From Chloroflexota bacterium (GTDB lineage Bacteria; Chloroflexota; Limnocylindria; P2-11E), in contig VBDX01000140.1 of the NCBI GenBank assembly GCA_005881885.1, positions 1-47,172 of the forward strand: a stretch of 47,172 nt of DNA, written 5' to 3'. The translations under genes were made by a program, and so were the position numbers. Under the pieces are notes generated by a model. It was given only the letters and a program-made list of their open reading frames with translations. It was not told the origin of the DNA and ran no database searches. Position 1 is the first letter of the stretch. The number at the start of each line of letters is the position of its first letter. Positions 22,047 to 29,205 of the stretch are shown here, in pieces.

Positions 22047-23702
22047 ATGCGGTGGGATGTATTGCGTAGCGCCATGCTCGGCTCGCTCGTCTGCCTTCCC
22101 ATCAGCTTGGCACTGATCGCGATGCCGCTCGCGGCGCCCGCGAACGCGGACGTTGTCGCGCCTGCGGACATGCTGCAGCTCAACAACCAGCTGCGCTTCG
22201 CGATCGGTTCACCGACGGTGCCCGCCGACCCGCGTCTCACGCAGGCCGCGATCAACCACGCCAACTACAGCAGCGCCAACGGTCAGGGCGGCCACTACGA
22301 GACCGCCGGGCTTCCGTATTACACCGGCTACGCACCGCGTGACCGGCTCATCGCGGCGGGCTGGACGACCTCGTTCGTCAGTGAGGTCGCGACCGGAGGC
22401 GCCGGACTCGCCGGCGTGCGGCAGCTCTGGGACGCGCCGTATCACCGGCTCGGGATGATGCACCCGAACGCGACGAACATCGGGTGGGGCCATTCCAGCC
22501 TAAACGGCCGCGAGTCGACGGTCGGCGACCTCGTCTACGACTTCGGCTTTCGCGCCGTCGATTTCGTCCGCTCCCCCGCAAACATGCAGACGAACATCCC
22601 GGTCTCGTGGAGCGGTCGCGAGTCGCCGAACCCGCTTCCCTCCGGTGTTTCAGGTCCGGTGGGCTATCCGATCATGGTCGTGTACTCCGCGGGACAGAAC
22701 GTGCAGATGCGCGCTGCCGAGGTCGTCGCACCGAACGGGACAAAGCTCCCGATCTACTACGCGGCGCAGCAGTTCGAGTACGACTACCAGGTGATCATCC
22801 CGCAGCAGCCGCTCGCGGTGAACACGACGTACCACGTCCGCTTCGACATCACGGTCGCCGGCACGTACGTGACGAACGAGTGGGACTTCAGCACAGGATC
22901 GACCGTGAGCTCCGGTGGCGGCACGTCGAGTGTTCCGCCGGACAGCGGTCTGCACTCCACGTGGGCATCGCAGACGACACTCCCGGCGATGCAGCCGGCC
23001 GCGCAGGGCACGGTGACACTGCAGTTCCGCAACATCGGGACGAAGACGTGGACCAAGGGTGTCGTCGGAAGCCAGGTCGCGCTCGGTGTGCCCGGTGACA
23101 GCACCGCCTACAGCATGATGGGCATGAACGTCGGATGGCCATTGCCGAACCGCGTCGCCTTGCAGAACGAGTCGACGGTCGCGCCCGGCGCGGTCGCGTC
23201 ATTCACGTTCACGGTGAAGGCGCCGCTGGGCGCGGGCACCGTGGCGATCCCGCTCCGTCCGGTGATCGACGGCGTCGCGTGGCTCGAGGACCAGGGCGTC
23301 TTCGTGCCCGTGACGACCCGCGTCGACTATCACAGCGCGTGGGTCTCCGAGTCGGCGTTCCCGACGCTGAACGTCGGCCAGACCAGCGGACCGCTCTCGA
23401 TCGTTTTCCGGAACGCGGGCAGCCAGTCCTGGAACAAGGGCACGCTTGGGCAGGAAGCCCGCCTCGGCGTGAACCTGGACGACACGATGTGGGCGGGACT
23501 GTCGGTGAACTGGCCGTACACGACCCGGCCGGCCGTGCAGACCGAGGCGACCGTTCTTCCGGGGGCGACAGGCACGTTCACCTTCCAGGTGAAGGCGCCG
23601 GCGACTCCTGGGACGTACGCGATCCACCTGCGGCCGGTCATCGACGGCGTCTGGTGGATGGAAGACGAGGGCGTCTTCCTCTACATCACCGTCGTTCCGT
23701 AG
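22047..23702 (+). CDS. Secreted CAP/SCP-domain protein with two NBR1/FW-like beta-sandwich repeats
   Basis: This 551-residue protein has a Sec signal peptide (about 1-34, ending APANA). Residues about 40-175 form a CAP domain (LNNQLRFAIGSPTVPADPRL, then AAINHANYSSANGQGGHY and APYHRLGMMHPNATNIGWG) with the characteristic histidines and glutamates. A beta-rich linker (about 185-290) follows, then a Ser/Gly hinge. Two tandem repeats of about 110 residues (310-425, 430-551) each contain SxW-FRNxGxxxWxKGxxG, W..RPA/VALQ..ATV and IxLRPVIDGVxWxEDxGVF. Such repeats resemble NBR1-like/FW domains of extracellular proteins. It is likely a cell-surface adhesin or carbohydrate-binding protein. Confidence 0.85.
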   Translation: MRWDVLRSAMLGSLVCLPISLALIAMPLAAPANADVVAPADMLQLNNQLRFAIGSPTVPADPRLTQAAINHANYSSANGQGGHYETAGLPYYTGYAPRDRLIAAGWTTSFVSEVATGGAGLAGVRQLWDAPYHRLGMMHPNATNIGWGHSSLNGRESTVGDLVYDFGFRAVDFVRSPANMQTNIPVSWSGRESPNPLPSGVSGPVGYPIMVVYSAGQNVQMRAAEVVAPNGTKLPIYYAAQQFEYDYQVIIPQQPLAVNTTYHVRFDITVAGTYVTNEWDFSTGSTVSSGGGTSSVPPDSGLHSTWASQTTLPAMQPAAQGTVTLQFRNIGTKTWTKGVVGSQVALGVPGDSTAYSMMGMNVGWPLPNRVALQNESTVAPGAVASFTFTVKAPLGAGTVAIPLRPVIDGVAWLEDQGVFVPVTTRVDYHSAWVSESAFPTLNVGQTSGPLSIVFRNAGSQSWNKGTLGQEARLGVNLDDTMWAGLSVNWPYTTRPAVQTEATVLPGATGTFTFQVKAPATPGTYAIHLRPVIDGVWWMEDEGVFLYITVVP

Positions 23703-23919
23703 CGCGCACGGCATCGGCGGAGAAGATCACTTCGAACTCTTCCTTGCAGCGCGGGCAGCGCACCGTCGCGGCATACGGTGGATTCGGTGGCACGTCGAGG
23801 TGCTCGCGTGTCACAAAGCGCGGACCGACGTTCTCGCCGCAGAACGGGCACACGACGCCGTAGTGGTTGAATGCGCGACGGTCGGCGGTGATTCGTCGTC
23901 GCTGGTCGATCGCCGGCAT
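23686..23919 (-). CDS. Small zinc-ribbon protein
   Basis: This 77-residue protein has two Cys pairs, CPFCGENVG and CPRCKEEFEVIF, that should bind one zinc. Between them is RFVTREHLDVPPNPPYAATV. Function is unknown; such proteins often bind nucleic acids or partner proteins. Its stop end overlaps the CAP-protein gene by 17 bases (convergent), and its ATG is only 18 bases from the divergent peroxiredoxin ATG, so the two share a promoter region. Confidence 0.75.
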   Translation of the reverse strand: MPAIDQRRRITADRRAFNHYGVVCPFCGENVGPRFVTREHLDVPPNPPYAATVRCPRCKEEFEVIFSADAVRATERR

Positions 23920-23924
23920 GCGGC

Positions 23925-23931
23925 TAGTCTA
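23925..23931. promoter_or_regulatory. Symmetric shared -10 element (zinc ribbon / peroxiredoxin)
   Basis: TAGTCTA reads TAGTCT on the plus strand, seven bases before the peroxiredoxin ATG, and TAGACT on the minus strand, six bases before the zinc-ribbon ATG. One palindrome, CTAGNCTAG-like, could thus drive two leaderless transcripts in opposite directions. Confidence 0.55.
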
Positions 23932-23937
23932 GGTGCG

Positions 23938-24447
23938 ATGGCCGCGCCAAAAGGTCGAACGAAGATCGCCACCCAGACCAAGACCCTGAAGGTCGGCGAT
24001 CCCGCTCCCGACTTCGCGCTGCGCTCGCACGATGGGCGCGAGATCACTCTTTCCGCCTTCCGCGGACAGACCGTGGTGCTCGCGTTCTTCGCGTTCGCCT
24101 TCACCAATACCTGAAACAGCGAGGCCCCCGCGCTGAACGCGCTGCAGCAGCGTTTCGCCGGCGGCAAGGCCCAGGTCGTGGGCATTCTGTGCGACTCGGT
24201 CTACACGCTGAAGGCGTGGGCGGATTCGCTCGGCGGCGTGCAGTACCCGCTCTGCTCCGACTACTGGCCGCACGGCAAGGTCTCACAGGCCTACGGCGTC
24301 TTCAACGAGGAGATCGGACGACCCGAGCGGGCGATCATCGTCGTTGACGCTCAGGGGATCTGCCGCTACATCGACGTCCACCAGCTCCGCGAAGTGCCGG
24401 ACGAGGAAGAGATCGCCGACGAGGTCAACAAACTCGGTCCTCGCTAG
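23938..24447 (+). CDS. Peroxiredoxin, probable selenoprotein (in-frame TGA at the peroxidatic position)
   Basis: The frame is open from ATG 23938 to TAG 24445-24447 except for one TGA at 24112-24114, codon 59. Before it stands VGDPAPDFALRSHDGREITL, then SAFRGQTVVLAFFAFAFTNT; after it NSEAPALNALQQRFAGGKAQ and VVGILCDSVYTLKAWAD. Peroxiredoxins of the AhpE/BCP type have the peroxidatic Cys in (P)xAFTxxC; here AFTNT-TGA puts the stop exactly there. Read as selenocysteine, the protein is a normal 169-residue, thioredoxin-fold peroxidase. A hairpin with a G at the loop start follows at the distance expected for a bacterial SECIS. Without SelB decoding only a 58-residue stub would form. A point-mutated pseudogene is the main alternative. 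Confidence 0.8.
24135..24155 (+). promoter_or_regulatory. Candidate bacterial SECIS hairpin
   Basis: GAACGC (24135-24140) pairs with GCGTTT (24150-24155), including one G-U, around a nine-base loop GCTGCAGCA that begins with G. The loop starts 26 bases after the TGA, inside the 16-37 base range reported for bacterial SECIS elements. An alternative fold (CGCTG/CAGCG with a three-base loop) competes. Confidence 0.5.
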
Positions 24448-24890
24448 CGTGTTGGGATCAGATAAGCCTTCCCCTCTTCCGCGATCGTGAAGCCGATCTC
24501 ATCGCCGGGAGTCGCGTCCGGGAGCGTCTCGCCTGCGACGAGCACCTGCGCTCCACAGTCGATCACCACCACGTCGCCGGTGCTGATCACCGCGCCCTGC
24601 ACCTTCGCGCCGGGCGCCACCAGGTTGCCGGAGACGCCGCGGCCGCTCGCCTTGCCTGCGTCGCGAGCGCGGTACTCGATCGCGATCGTCACACGGTCGC
24701 CGAGCGTGAGGCGCGACTTGCGTACCGCACCGGTGTTATCGCGTCCGCGCATGTCCAGCTGATCCGGTCCCTCACCCACGCGCATCGTGACGAGAATGTC
24801 GCCTCGCGTGCCGTCGAGCGCCACGACGATCCCGCGCGATGCGCGCTGGCGCCACTTCTCGATGAACGCGAGCTGTTCGAAGTCGAGCAT
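24444..24890 (-). CDS. Hypothetical protein, beta-rich
   Basis: This 148-residue protein starts MLDFEQLAFIEKWRQRASRG and continues in alternating hydrophobic strands (GIVVALDGTRGDILVTMRVG, DRVTIAIEYR, GAVISTGDVVVIDCGAQVLV, GDEIGFTIAEEGKAYLIPTR). I do not recognise a family; the pattern suggests two similar beta-barrel halves, perhaps TOBE- or OB-like. No membrane segment or catalytic motif. Its stop overlaps the peroxiredoxin stop in a CTAG, and its ATG is 23 bases from the divergent HAD gene start. Confidence 0.65.
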   Translation of the reverse strand: MLDFEQLAFIEKWRQRASRGIVVALDGTRGDILVTMRVGEGPDQLDMRGRDNTGAVRKSRLTLGDRVTIAIEYRARDAGKASGRGVSGNLVAPGAKVQGAVISTGDVVVIDCGAQVLVAGETLPDATPGDEIGFTIAEEGKAYLIPTR

Positions 24891-24901
24891 CAGGGCCCCG
24901 A

Positions 24902-24908
24902 TACGATA
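24902..24908. promoter_or_regulatory. Symmetric shared -10 element (hypothetical / HAD hydrolase)
   Basis: TACGATA reads TACGAT on the plus strand, six bases before the HAD GTG, and TATCGT on the minus strand, twelve bases before the hypothetical gene's ATG. A second near-palindromic divergent -10 pair, within 1 kb of the first. Confidence 0.5.
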
Positions 24909-24913
24909 GCCGC

Positions 24914-25627
24914 GTGCCCGTCCGCGCCGTCTTCTTCGATGTGGGCGACACGCTCGTTCAGCACTGGAAGCAGGAAGAGAACCGGCTCCTCATGCTCGAG
25001 GCTCTCCGCCGCGAGTTCGGCGAGCGCGACTGGTACGAGAGGTTCCTCGATGCGGAGATCGCCCCGCCGCACACGCCTGAGGTCGAGGAGCACTTACGTC
25101 AGGAGACGAACCGCTGGGCGGCGGAGTGGTTCCGAAACAGCCAGATCGGCATCGATGATGTCCACATCGATCGTCTGCGCACCGCGGTCACGGTCCCTCT
25201 CGACCTGGTCGGCTCGCTCGTTCCCGGAACCCGAGAGGCGCTGGCGTGGTGCAAGTCGCACAGCCTTTCGGTTGTCCTGGTCACCAACACGCTCTGGCGC
25301 GGCGATGACGAGGTCCGGCGCGACTGGGAGCGTTTCGGGCTCGCCGATGCGATCGACCACGTCGTGAGCTCGCACAGCATCGGCTGGCAGAAGCCACACG
25401 CCGCGATCTTCCGGCGCGCCCTCGAGCTCTCCGGTAGTGAGCCAAAAGAGGCGGTCATGGTCGGAGATCGGCTCCGTCAAGACGTTTGGGGGGCGAAGCG
25501 TCTGGGACTCAGCGCGGTCTGGCGCCGGCCGCTCGCCGGTGCACCCCAGGAGAAAGTCGACCTCGAGCCGGACGCGACGATCGACGACTTGACCGAGCTT
25601 CCCGCCGTCCTCGAACGCTGGCGGTAG
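24914..25627 (+). CDS. HAD-superfamily hydrolase
   Basis: This 237-residue phosphatase-like protein carries HAD motif I FFDVGDTLV near the N-terminus (the nucleophile is Asp; the usual second D of DxD is replaced by G-D: DVGDT). Motif II is VVLVTNTLW, motif III Lys is in GWQKPHAAIF and motif IV is VMVGDRLRQDVWGAK. A helical cap (about 18-95) indicates subfamily I. The substrate is unknown. The GTG start lies six bases after a -10-like hexamer, so the mRNA is probably leaderless. Confidence 0.87.
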   Translation: MPVRAVFFDVGDTLVQHWKQEENRLLMLEALRREFGERDWYERFLDAEIAPPHTPEVEEHLRQETNRWAAEWFRNSQIGIDDVHIDRLRTAVTVPLDLVGSLVPGTREALAWCKSHSLSVVLVTNTLWRGDDEVRRDWERFGLADAIDHVVSSHSIGWQKPHAAIFRRALELSGSEPKEAVMVGDRLRQDVWGAKRLGLSAVWRRPLAGAPQEKVDLEPDATIDDLTELPAVLERWR

Positions 25628-25640
25628 GGCACTCGCCGGG

Positions 25641-25669
25641 TTGCCCTGTGTCCCAGCAGGTGCTAGAAA
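25641..25669 (+). promoter_or_regulatory. Putative promoter of the rhodanese gene
   Basis: TTGCCC (25641-25646), a 17-base spacer and an extended -10 TGCTAGAAA with hexamer TAGAAA at 25664-25669. The start site would be near 25676, giving a leader of about 160 bases. Confidence 0.45.
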
Positions 25670-25670
25670 C

Positions 25671-25700
25671 GGAATTGTTGACTAGGCAAGTCGGAATTCC
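25671..25700 (+). promoter_or_regulatory. Palindromic hairpin/operator at the rhodanese leader start
   Basis: GGAATT (25671-25676) pairs with AATTCC (25695-25700); inside, GACT pairs with AGTC around loop AGGCA, separated by a GTT/GG internal loop. It begins at the predicted transcription start, so it could be an operator or a 5' mRNA stem. Nothing else recognisable lies in 25701-25820. Confidence 0.5.
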
Positions 25701-25837
25701 TGCTCAAGCCCACAGCGGCTCGTCGCGCCTCACCTGCGTCTGTCCGTAGGCGACTCGGAGCGGCGCTCGGTCCGCCCGCCGCGGTCGCCTGAACCCCCCA
25801 CACGCCGTTTTCCCAACAACTCGCTTGGAGGAAGCAC

Positions 25838-26686
25838 ATGGCTAGCTACGCAAACGATGTTCTCGTCGAGACCGACTGGCTCGCCGAGCACGCGAAGGAT
25901 CCGAAAGTTCGCGTCTTCGAGGTCGACGTCGACACGACCGCCTATGAACAGGGTCACGTCGCCGCCGCGATCGGCCTCAACTGGAAGACCGATCTGCAGC
26001 AGCACCCGGTCCGCGATCTGATCGACAAGAAACAGCTCGAGGCGCTGCTGTCGAAATCCGGCGTGACGCCGGATACGACGATCGTCGCGTACGGCGATAA
26101 CAACAACTGGTTCGCGGCCTGGTTCTTCTGGCTGCTCAAGTACTACGGCCACAAGAACGTGAAGCTGGTGAACGGCGGCCGCGCGAAGTGGATCGCTGAG
26201 AAGCGGGAGATCGTCACCGAAGCTCCGACCTACACCAAGACCGAATATCGCGCGGCCGGACCAGACGCCTCGGTCCGCGCGCTCCGCGAGTACGTGCTCG
26301 AGCGCGTCATCGGGAACGGCGCCAAGATCGTCGACGTCCGCTCGCCTAAGGAGTACGCCGGCGAGCTCCTCGCGCCTGAGAACCTGCCGCAAGAGGGCGC
26401 GCAGCGCGCCGGCCACATCCCCGGCGCGCAGAACGTTCCGTGGGCGACAGCGGTCGCCGAGGATGGCCGGTTCAAGAGCGCTGAAGAGCTACGTCAGATC
26501 TACGGCGGCAAAGGCATCGATGGAAAGGGCGAGACGATCGCGTACTGCCGCATCGGCGAGCGCAGCGCGCACACCTGGTTCGTTCTGAAGTACCTCCTCG
26601 GTCACGAGCGCGTCCGTAATTACGACGGCTCCTGGACCGAATGGGGAAGCCTCATCGGAGTGCCGATCGAAAAGTCTCCGGCCTAG
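25838..26686 (+). CDS. Sulfurtransferase, tandem rhodanese domains
   Basis: This 282-residue thiosulfate/3-mercaptopyruvate-type sulfurtransferase has two rhodanese domains. The first (about 5-130) is inactive-type; the second (about 155-282) has KIVDVRSPKEYAGE and the active-site loop TIAYCRIGERSAHTW with Cys237. CRIGERS is the usual sequence of the thiosulfate class. It transfers sulfane sulfur to cyanide, thiols or acceptor proteins. It has a good GGAGG RBS and its own leader with a conspicuous hairpin. Confidence 0.93.
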   Translation: MASYANDVLVETDWLAEHAKDPKVRVFEVDVDTTAYEQGHVAAAIGLNWKTDLQQHPVRDLIDKKQLEALLSKSGVTPDTTIVAYGDNNNWFAAWFFWLLKYYGHKNVKLVNGGRAKWIAEKREIVTEAPTYTKTEYRAAGPDASVRALREYVLERVIGNGAKIVDVRSPKEYAGELLAPENLPQEGAQRAGHIPGAQNVPWATAVAEDGRFKSAEELRQIYGGKGIDGKGETIAYCRIGERSAHTWFVLKYLLGHERVRNYDGSWTEWGSLIGVPIEKSPA

Positions 26687-26742
26687 ACGAAGAGAGCGGG
26701 CGCGAGCGACATGGCGGCGGCACCGAAACCCTCTCTACTGAT

Positions 26743-26762
26743 GGGGCGGCGGAAGCCGCCCC
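26743..26762 (+). terminator. GC-rich tetraloop hairpin after the rhodanese gene
   Basis: GGGGCGGC, loop GGAA, GCCGCCCC is a perfect 8-bp stem with a GNRA tetraloop, about 55 bases after the rhodanese stop. There is no T-run. The region 26687-26953 also holds the 36-bp dispersed repeat and is otherwise non-coding, though an open frame crosses it. Confidence 0.5.
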
Positions 26763-26834
26763 AGAAAGCCGGAGCGAAGCGGAGGTCACGCGGCGGTATC
26801 CCCACCCTCCGTCGGGCGGGGACCCCTCCGCCGC

Positions 26835-26870
26835 GCGTCGCTACGCGCCCAGGGGCCCCTACCCCTGCCC
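26835..26870 (+). repeat. Dispersed 36-bp GC-rich repeat, copy 2
   Basis: Matches 14826-14861 with three differences. This copy lies between the rhodanese and pcm genes, about 85 bases upstream of the pcm start. Confidence 0.75.
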
Positions 26871-26953
26871 TCGGTGCCGCCGCCGCTGATCTTTCTGCCC
26901 GTCAAGGGTCGTCTCCTCGGTCCCGCTTTCCCGTCAGCGCATCATTCGGCGTC

Positions 26954-27583
26954 GTGGAGTACGAACGCGAGCGTGCCCAGATGGTCCTCGACCTCAGGCG
27001 TATGGGCATCAGAGACGAGCGCGTCGTTGCGGCGATGGCCAGAGTTCCGCGCGAGCGATTCGTGCGCGGCGAGGATCAGGACGTCGCGTACGGTGACCAC
27101 GCCCTCGGCATCGCGGAGGGCCAGACGATCTCGCAGCCCTTCGTCGTGGCCCGCATGACCGAGCTCCTCGAGGTCGGACCCGACCACCATGTGCTCGAGG
27201 TCGGCACCGGCTCCGGTTATCAGGCCGCGGTGCTCGCCGAGCTCGCGCGCGATGTGGTCAGCGTTGAGCGGCACGCCCCGCTGGCGGAGCGCGCGCGTGC
27301 GCTTCTTGCCGAGCTCGGCTACGTGAACGTGCGCGTGATCGCGGCCGACGCCTCGGCCGGGTATCCGCCCGATGCCCCCTATGACCGGATCCTCGTGACG
27401 GCCGCGTCGCCGGGCATTTCCCCAGAGCTCGTGCGGCAGCTGGCTCCCGGTGGGCGCATCGTCGCTCCGGTCGGCGACGAGGAGATGCAGCACCTCGTGG
27501 TGCGCCATCCGGACGGGCGCGAGACCCGCCACGGCGCGGTGAAGTTCGTTCCCCTTCGAGGGCGCGCCGGCTTTCACTATTGA
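26954..27583 (+). CDS. pcm: Protein-L-isoaspartate O-methyltransferase
   Basis: This enzyme repairs isoaspartyl residues in aged proteins by SAM-dependent methylation. It carries MVLDLRRMGIRDERVVAAMA, the substrate motif YGDHALGIAEGQTISQPFVV, the SAM site VLEVGTGSGYQAAVLA and VTAASPGISPELVRQLAPGG. The GTG at 26954 gives 209 residues, the normal length; the frame is open further upstream through a GC-rich repeat but that part has no similarity. Its stop overlaps the amidohydrolase TTG. Confidence 0.93.
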   Translation: MEYERERAQMVLDLRRMGIRDERVVAAMARVPRERFVRGEDQDVAYGDHALGIAEGQTISQPFVVARMTELLEVGPDHHVLEVGTGSGYQAAVLAELARDVVSVERHAPLAERARALLAELGYVNVRVIAADASAGYPPDAPYDRILVTAASPGISPELVRQLAPGGRIVAPVGDEEMQHLVVRHPDGRETRHGAVKFVPLRGRAGFHY

Positions 27584-29205
27584 CCGCGACCCTCTTTCAC
27601 GGCGGGCGCATCCACATCCGCGCGGGCGCCTCTGGGGAGGCCCTACTTCAACGCGATGGCCGCGTGATCGCCGTCGGAAATGCGGCCGACCTCGCCCGCG
27701 ATGCGGGCCGCGCCGAGCGCGTCGACCTCCACGGCGGATTGATGACGCCGGGGTGGTTCGACGCCCACGTGCACTTCATGTGGTGGGGCTTTCAGATGGC
27801 GGAGATCGATCTTCGCCCGTGCCGAACCCTGGAGGAGGCGCTCGCGATCATCGGCCAGCGCGCACGAGAGCTCGAGCCGGGCCGATGGCTGACCGGCGGA
27901 AGGTTCGACAAGAACACCTGGGGCCGGTGGCCGAGCGCAGCGGACCTCGACGGCGTGACCGGCGATCGGCCGGCGGTGTTGCGCAGTCGCGACGGCCACT
28001 CCCGCTGGCTGAACACCGCGGCGCTACGCATGGCAGGAGTCGGACGCGACACCGCCGTTCCCGAAGGGGGCGCGATCTTCCGCGACCCATCCGGAGGCCC
28101 CACCGGCATCTTGCAGGAGCGTGCGAACGAGCTTGCCGACCGCGCGGTTCCGGCTGCGACCGAGGCCGACTGCGACGCGGCGATCTCGCGCGCGCAACAG
28201 GAAGCGTTCGCGCGCGGGGTCACCGGCGTCGAGTCGCTCGAGCAGGCGAGCTCATACGCCGCTTTCAAGCGAGCGCGTGAGCGAGGCGGCCTCGCGACGC
28301 GCGTGGTCATGGGGATCCCGCACCGCTCGCTCGCGTCGTCGATTCCGACGACCGGAACGCCGCCGCAGATCAGGGACCTGGGGAAGTTTGACTTCGACGC
28401 GGCCATCGAAGGCGGGATGCGCACCGGCGATGGCGATGAGTGGCTGCGGATCGGCCACGTGAAATTCTTCAGCGACGGCGCCCTCGGCTCGCAGACCGCG
28501 GCGCTCGAGGAGCCATATGAGGGTACCGAGGATCGCGGAATTCTGACCTTCGATCCGCTTGAGCTCCGTGCCGACGTCGCGCGCGCGGCGGCGGCGGGTC
28601 TGGCGGTCGCGATCCACGCGATCGGCGACCGTGCGGTGCGCGTCGCGCTCGAGGCGATCGCGCCGACCCGCGTGACGTTGCCAAAGCTGCGGCAGAGGCT
28701 CGAGCACGTGCAGCTCGTGCGCGAAGAGGATCTCGGGCGATTCGGCGCGCTCGGGGTGATCGCCTCGATGCAGCCGATCCACTGCACGAGCGATCGCGAT
28801 CTCGCGGACCGCTACTGGGGGTCGCGGCGCACGCCTCGCGCGTACCCATGGCGAACTCTGCTCGAGCGTGGTGCTGTGCTCGCGTTCGGATCCGATGCGC
28901 CGGTCGAACCGATAGACCCGCTGGTGGGCATCCACGCCGCGCTCACGCGGCGACGACCGTCGGACAAAGACGCATGGTTCCCGAACCAGCGCCTCACGCT
29001 CGATGAGGCGCTTCACGGTTACACCGCAGCAGCGGCGTATGCGACAGGCCGTGAACGAGAGTGGGGGACGCTCGAGCCCGGGATGCGGTGCGATGCCACT
29101 GTGGTCGACAGAGATCTCGCGACATTGCATGAAGATGAGCTGCTGGAAGCGCGGGTGCGCGCCACCATCACCGACGGCGTGGTGCGGTACGCGAACGAGT
29201 TGTAG
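27580..29205 (+). CDS. Amidohydrolase family protein (YtcJ/imidazolonepropionase-like)
   Basis: This 541-residue metal-dependent hydrolase is of the YtcJ group (amidohydrolase 3). The metal-binding HxH is in GWFDAHVHFMWWG; RSRDGHSRWLNTAAL, IHAIGDRAVRVAL (His), RLEHVQLV (His) and LAFGSDAPVEPIDPLVGIHA (Asp) are family motifs. It probably hydrolyses amide or imide bonds of small molecules; the substrate is unknown. The TTG start overlaps the pcm stop, and its TAG directly abuts the stop of the convergent LON-domain gene. Confidence 0.9.
   Translation: MTATLFHGGRIHIRAGASGEALLQRDGRVIAVGNAADLARDAGRAERVDLHGGLMTPGWFDAHVHFMWWGFQMAEIDLRPCRTLEEALAIIGQRARELEPGRWLTGGRFDKNTWGRWPSAADLDGVTGDRPAVLRSRDGHSRWLNTAALRMAGVGRDTAVPEGGAIFRDPSGGPTGILQERANELADRAVPAATEADCDAAISRAQQEAFARGVTGVESLEQASSYAAFKRARERGGLATRVVMGIPHRSLASSIPTTGTPPQIRDLGKFDFDAAIEGGMRTGDGDEWLRIGHVKFFSDGALGSQTAALEEPYEGTEDRGILTFDPLELRADVARAAAAGLAVAIHAIGDRAVRVALEAIAPTRVTLPKLRQRLEHVQLVREEDLGRFGALGVIASMQPIHCTSDRDLADRYWGSRRTPRAYPWRTLLERGAVLAFGSDAPVEPIDPLVGIHAALTRRRPSDKDAWFPNQRLTLDEALHGYTAAAAYATGREREWGTLEPGMRCDATVVDRDLATLHEDELLEARVRATITDGVVRYANEL

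Noticed and set aside
24112-24114. TGA in the peroxiredoxin as an ordinary nonsense mutation
   Set aside because: Possible, but the codon falls exactly on the peroxidatic cysteine, the downstream frame is intact to a normal stop, and a SECIS-like hairpin follows; selenocysteine explains all three.
25701-25837. Known riboswitch in the rhodanese leader
   Set aside because: A 6-bp GGCGAC/GTCGCC stem can form, but I could match no known riboswitch class.
26711-26953. N-terminal extension of Pcm
   Set aside because: It is encoded by a GC-rich hairpin and dispersed repeat, and the Pcm family starts at about 26954.
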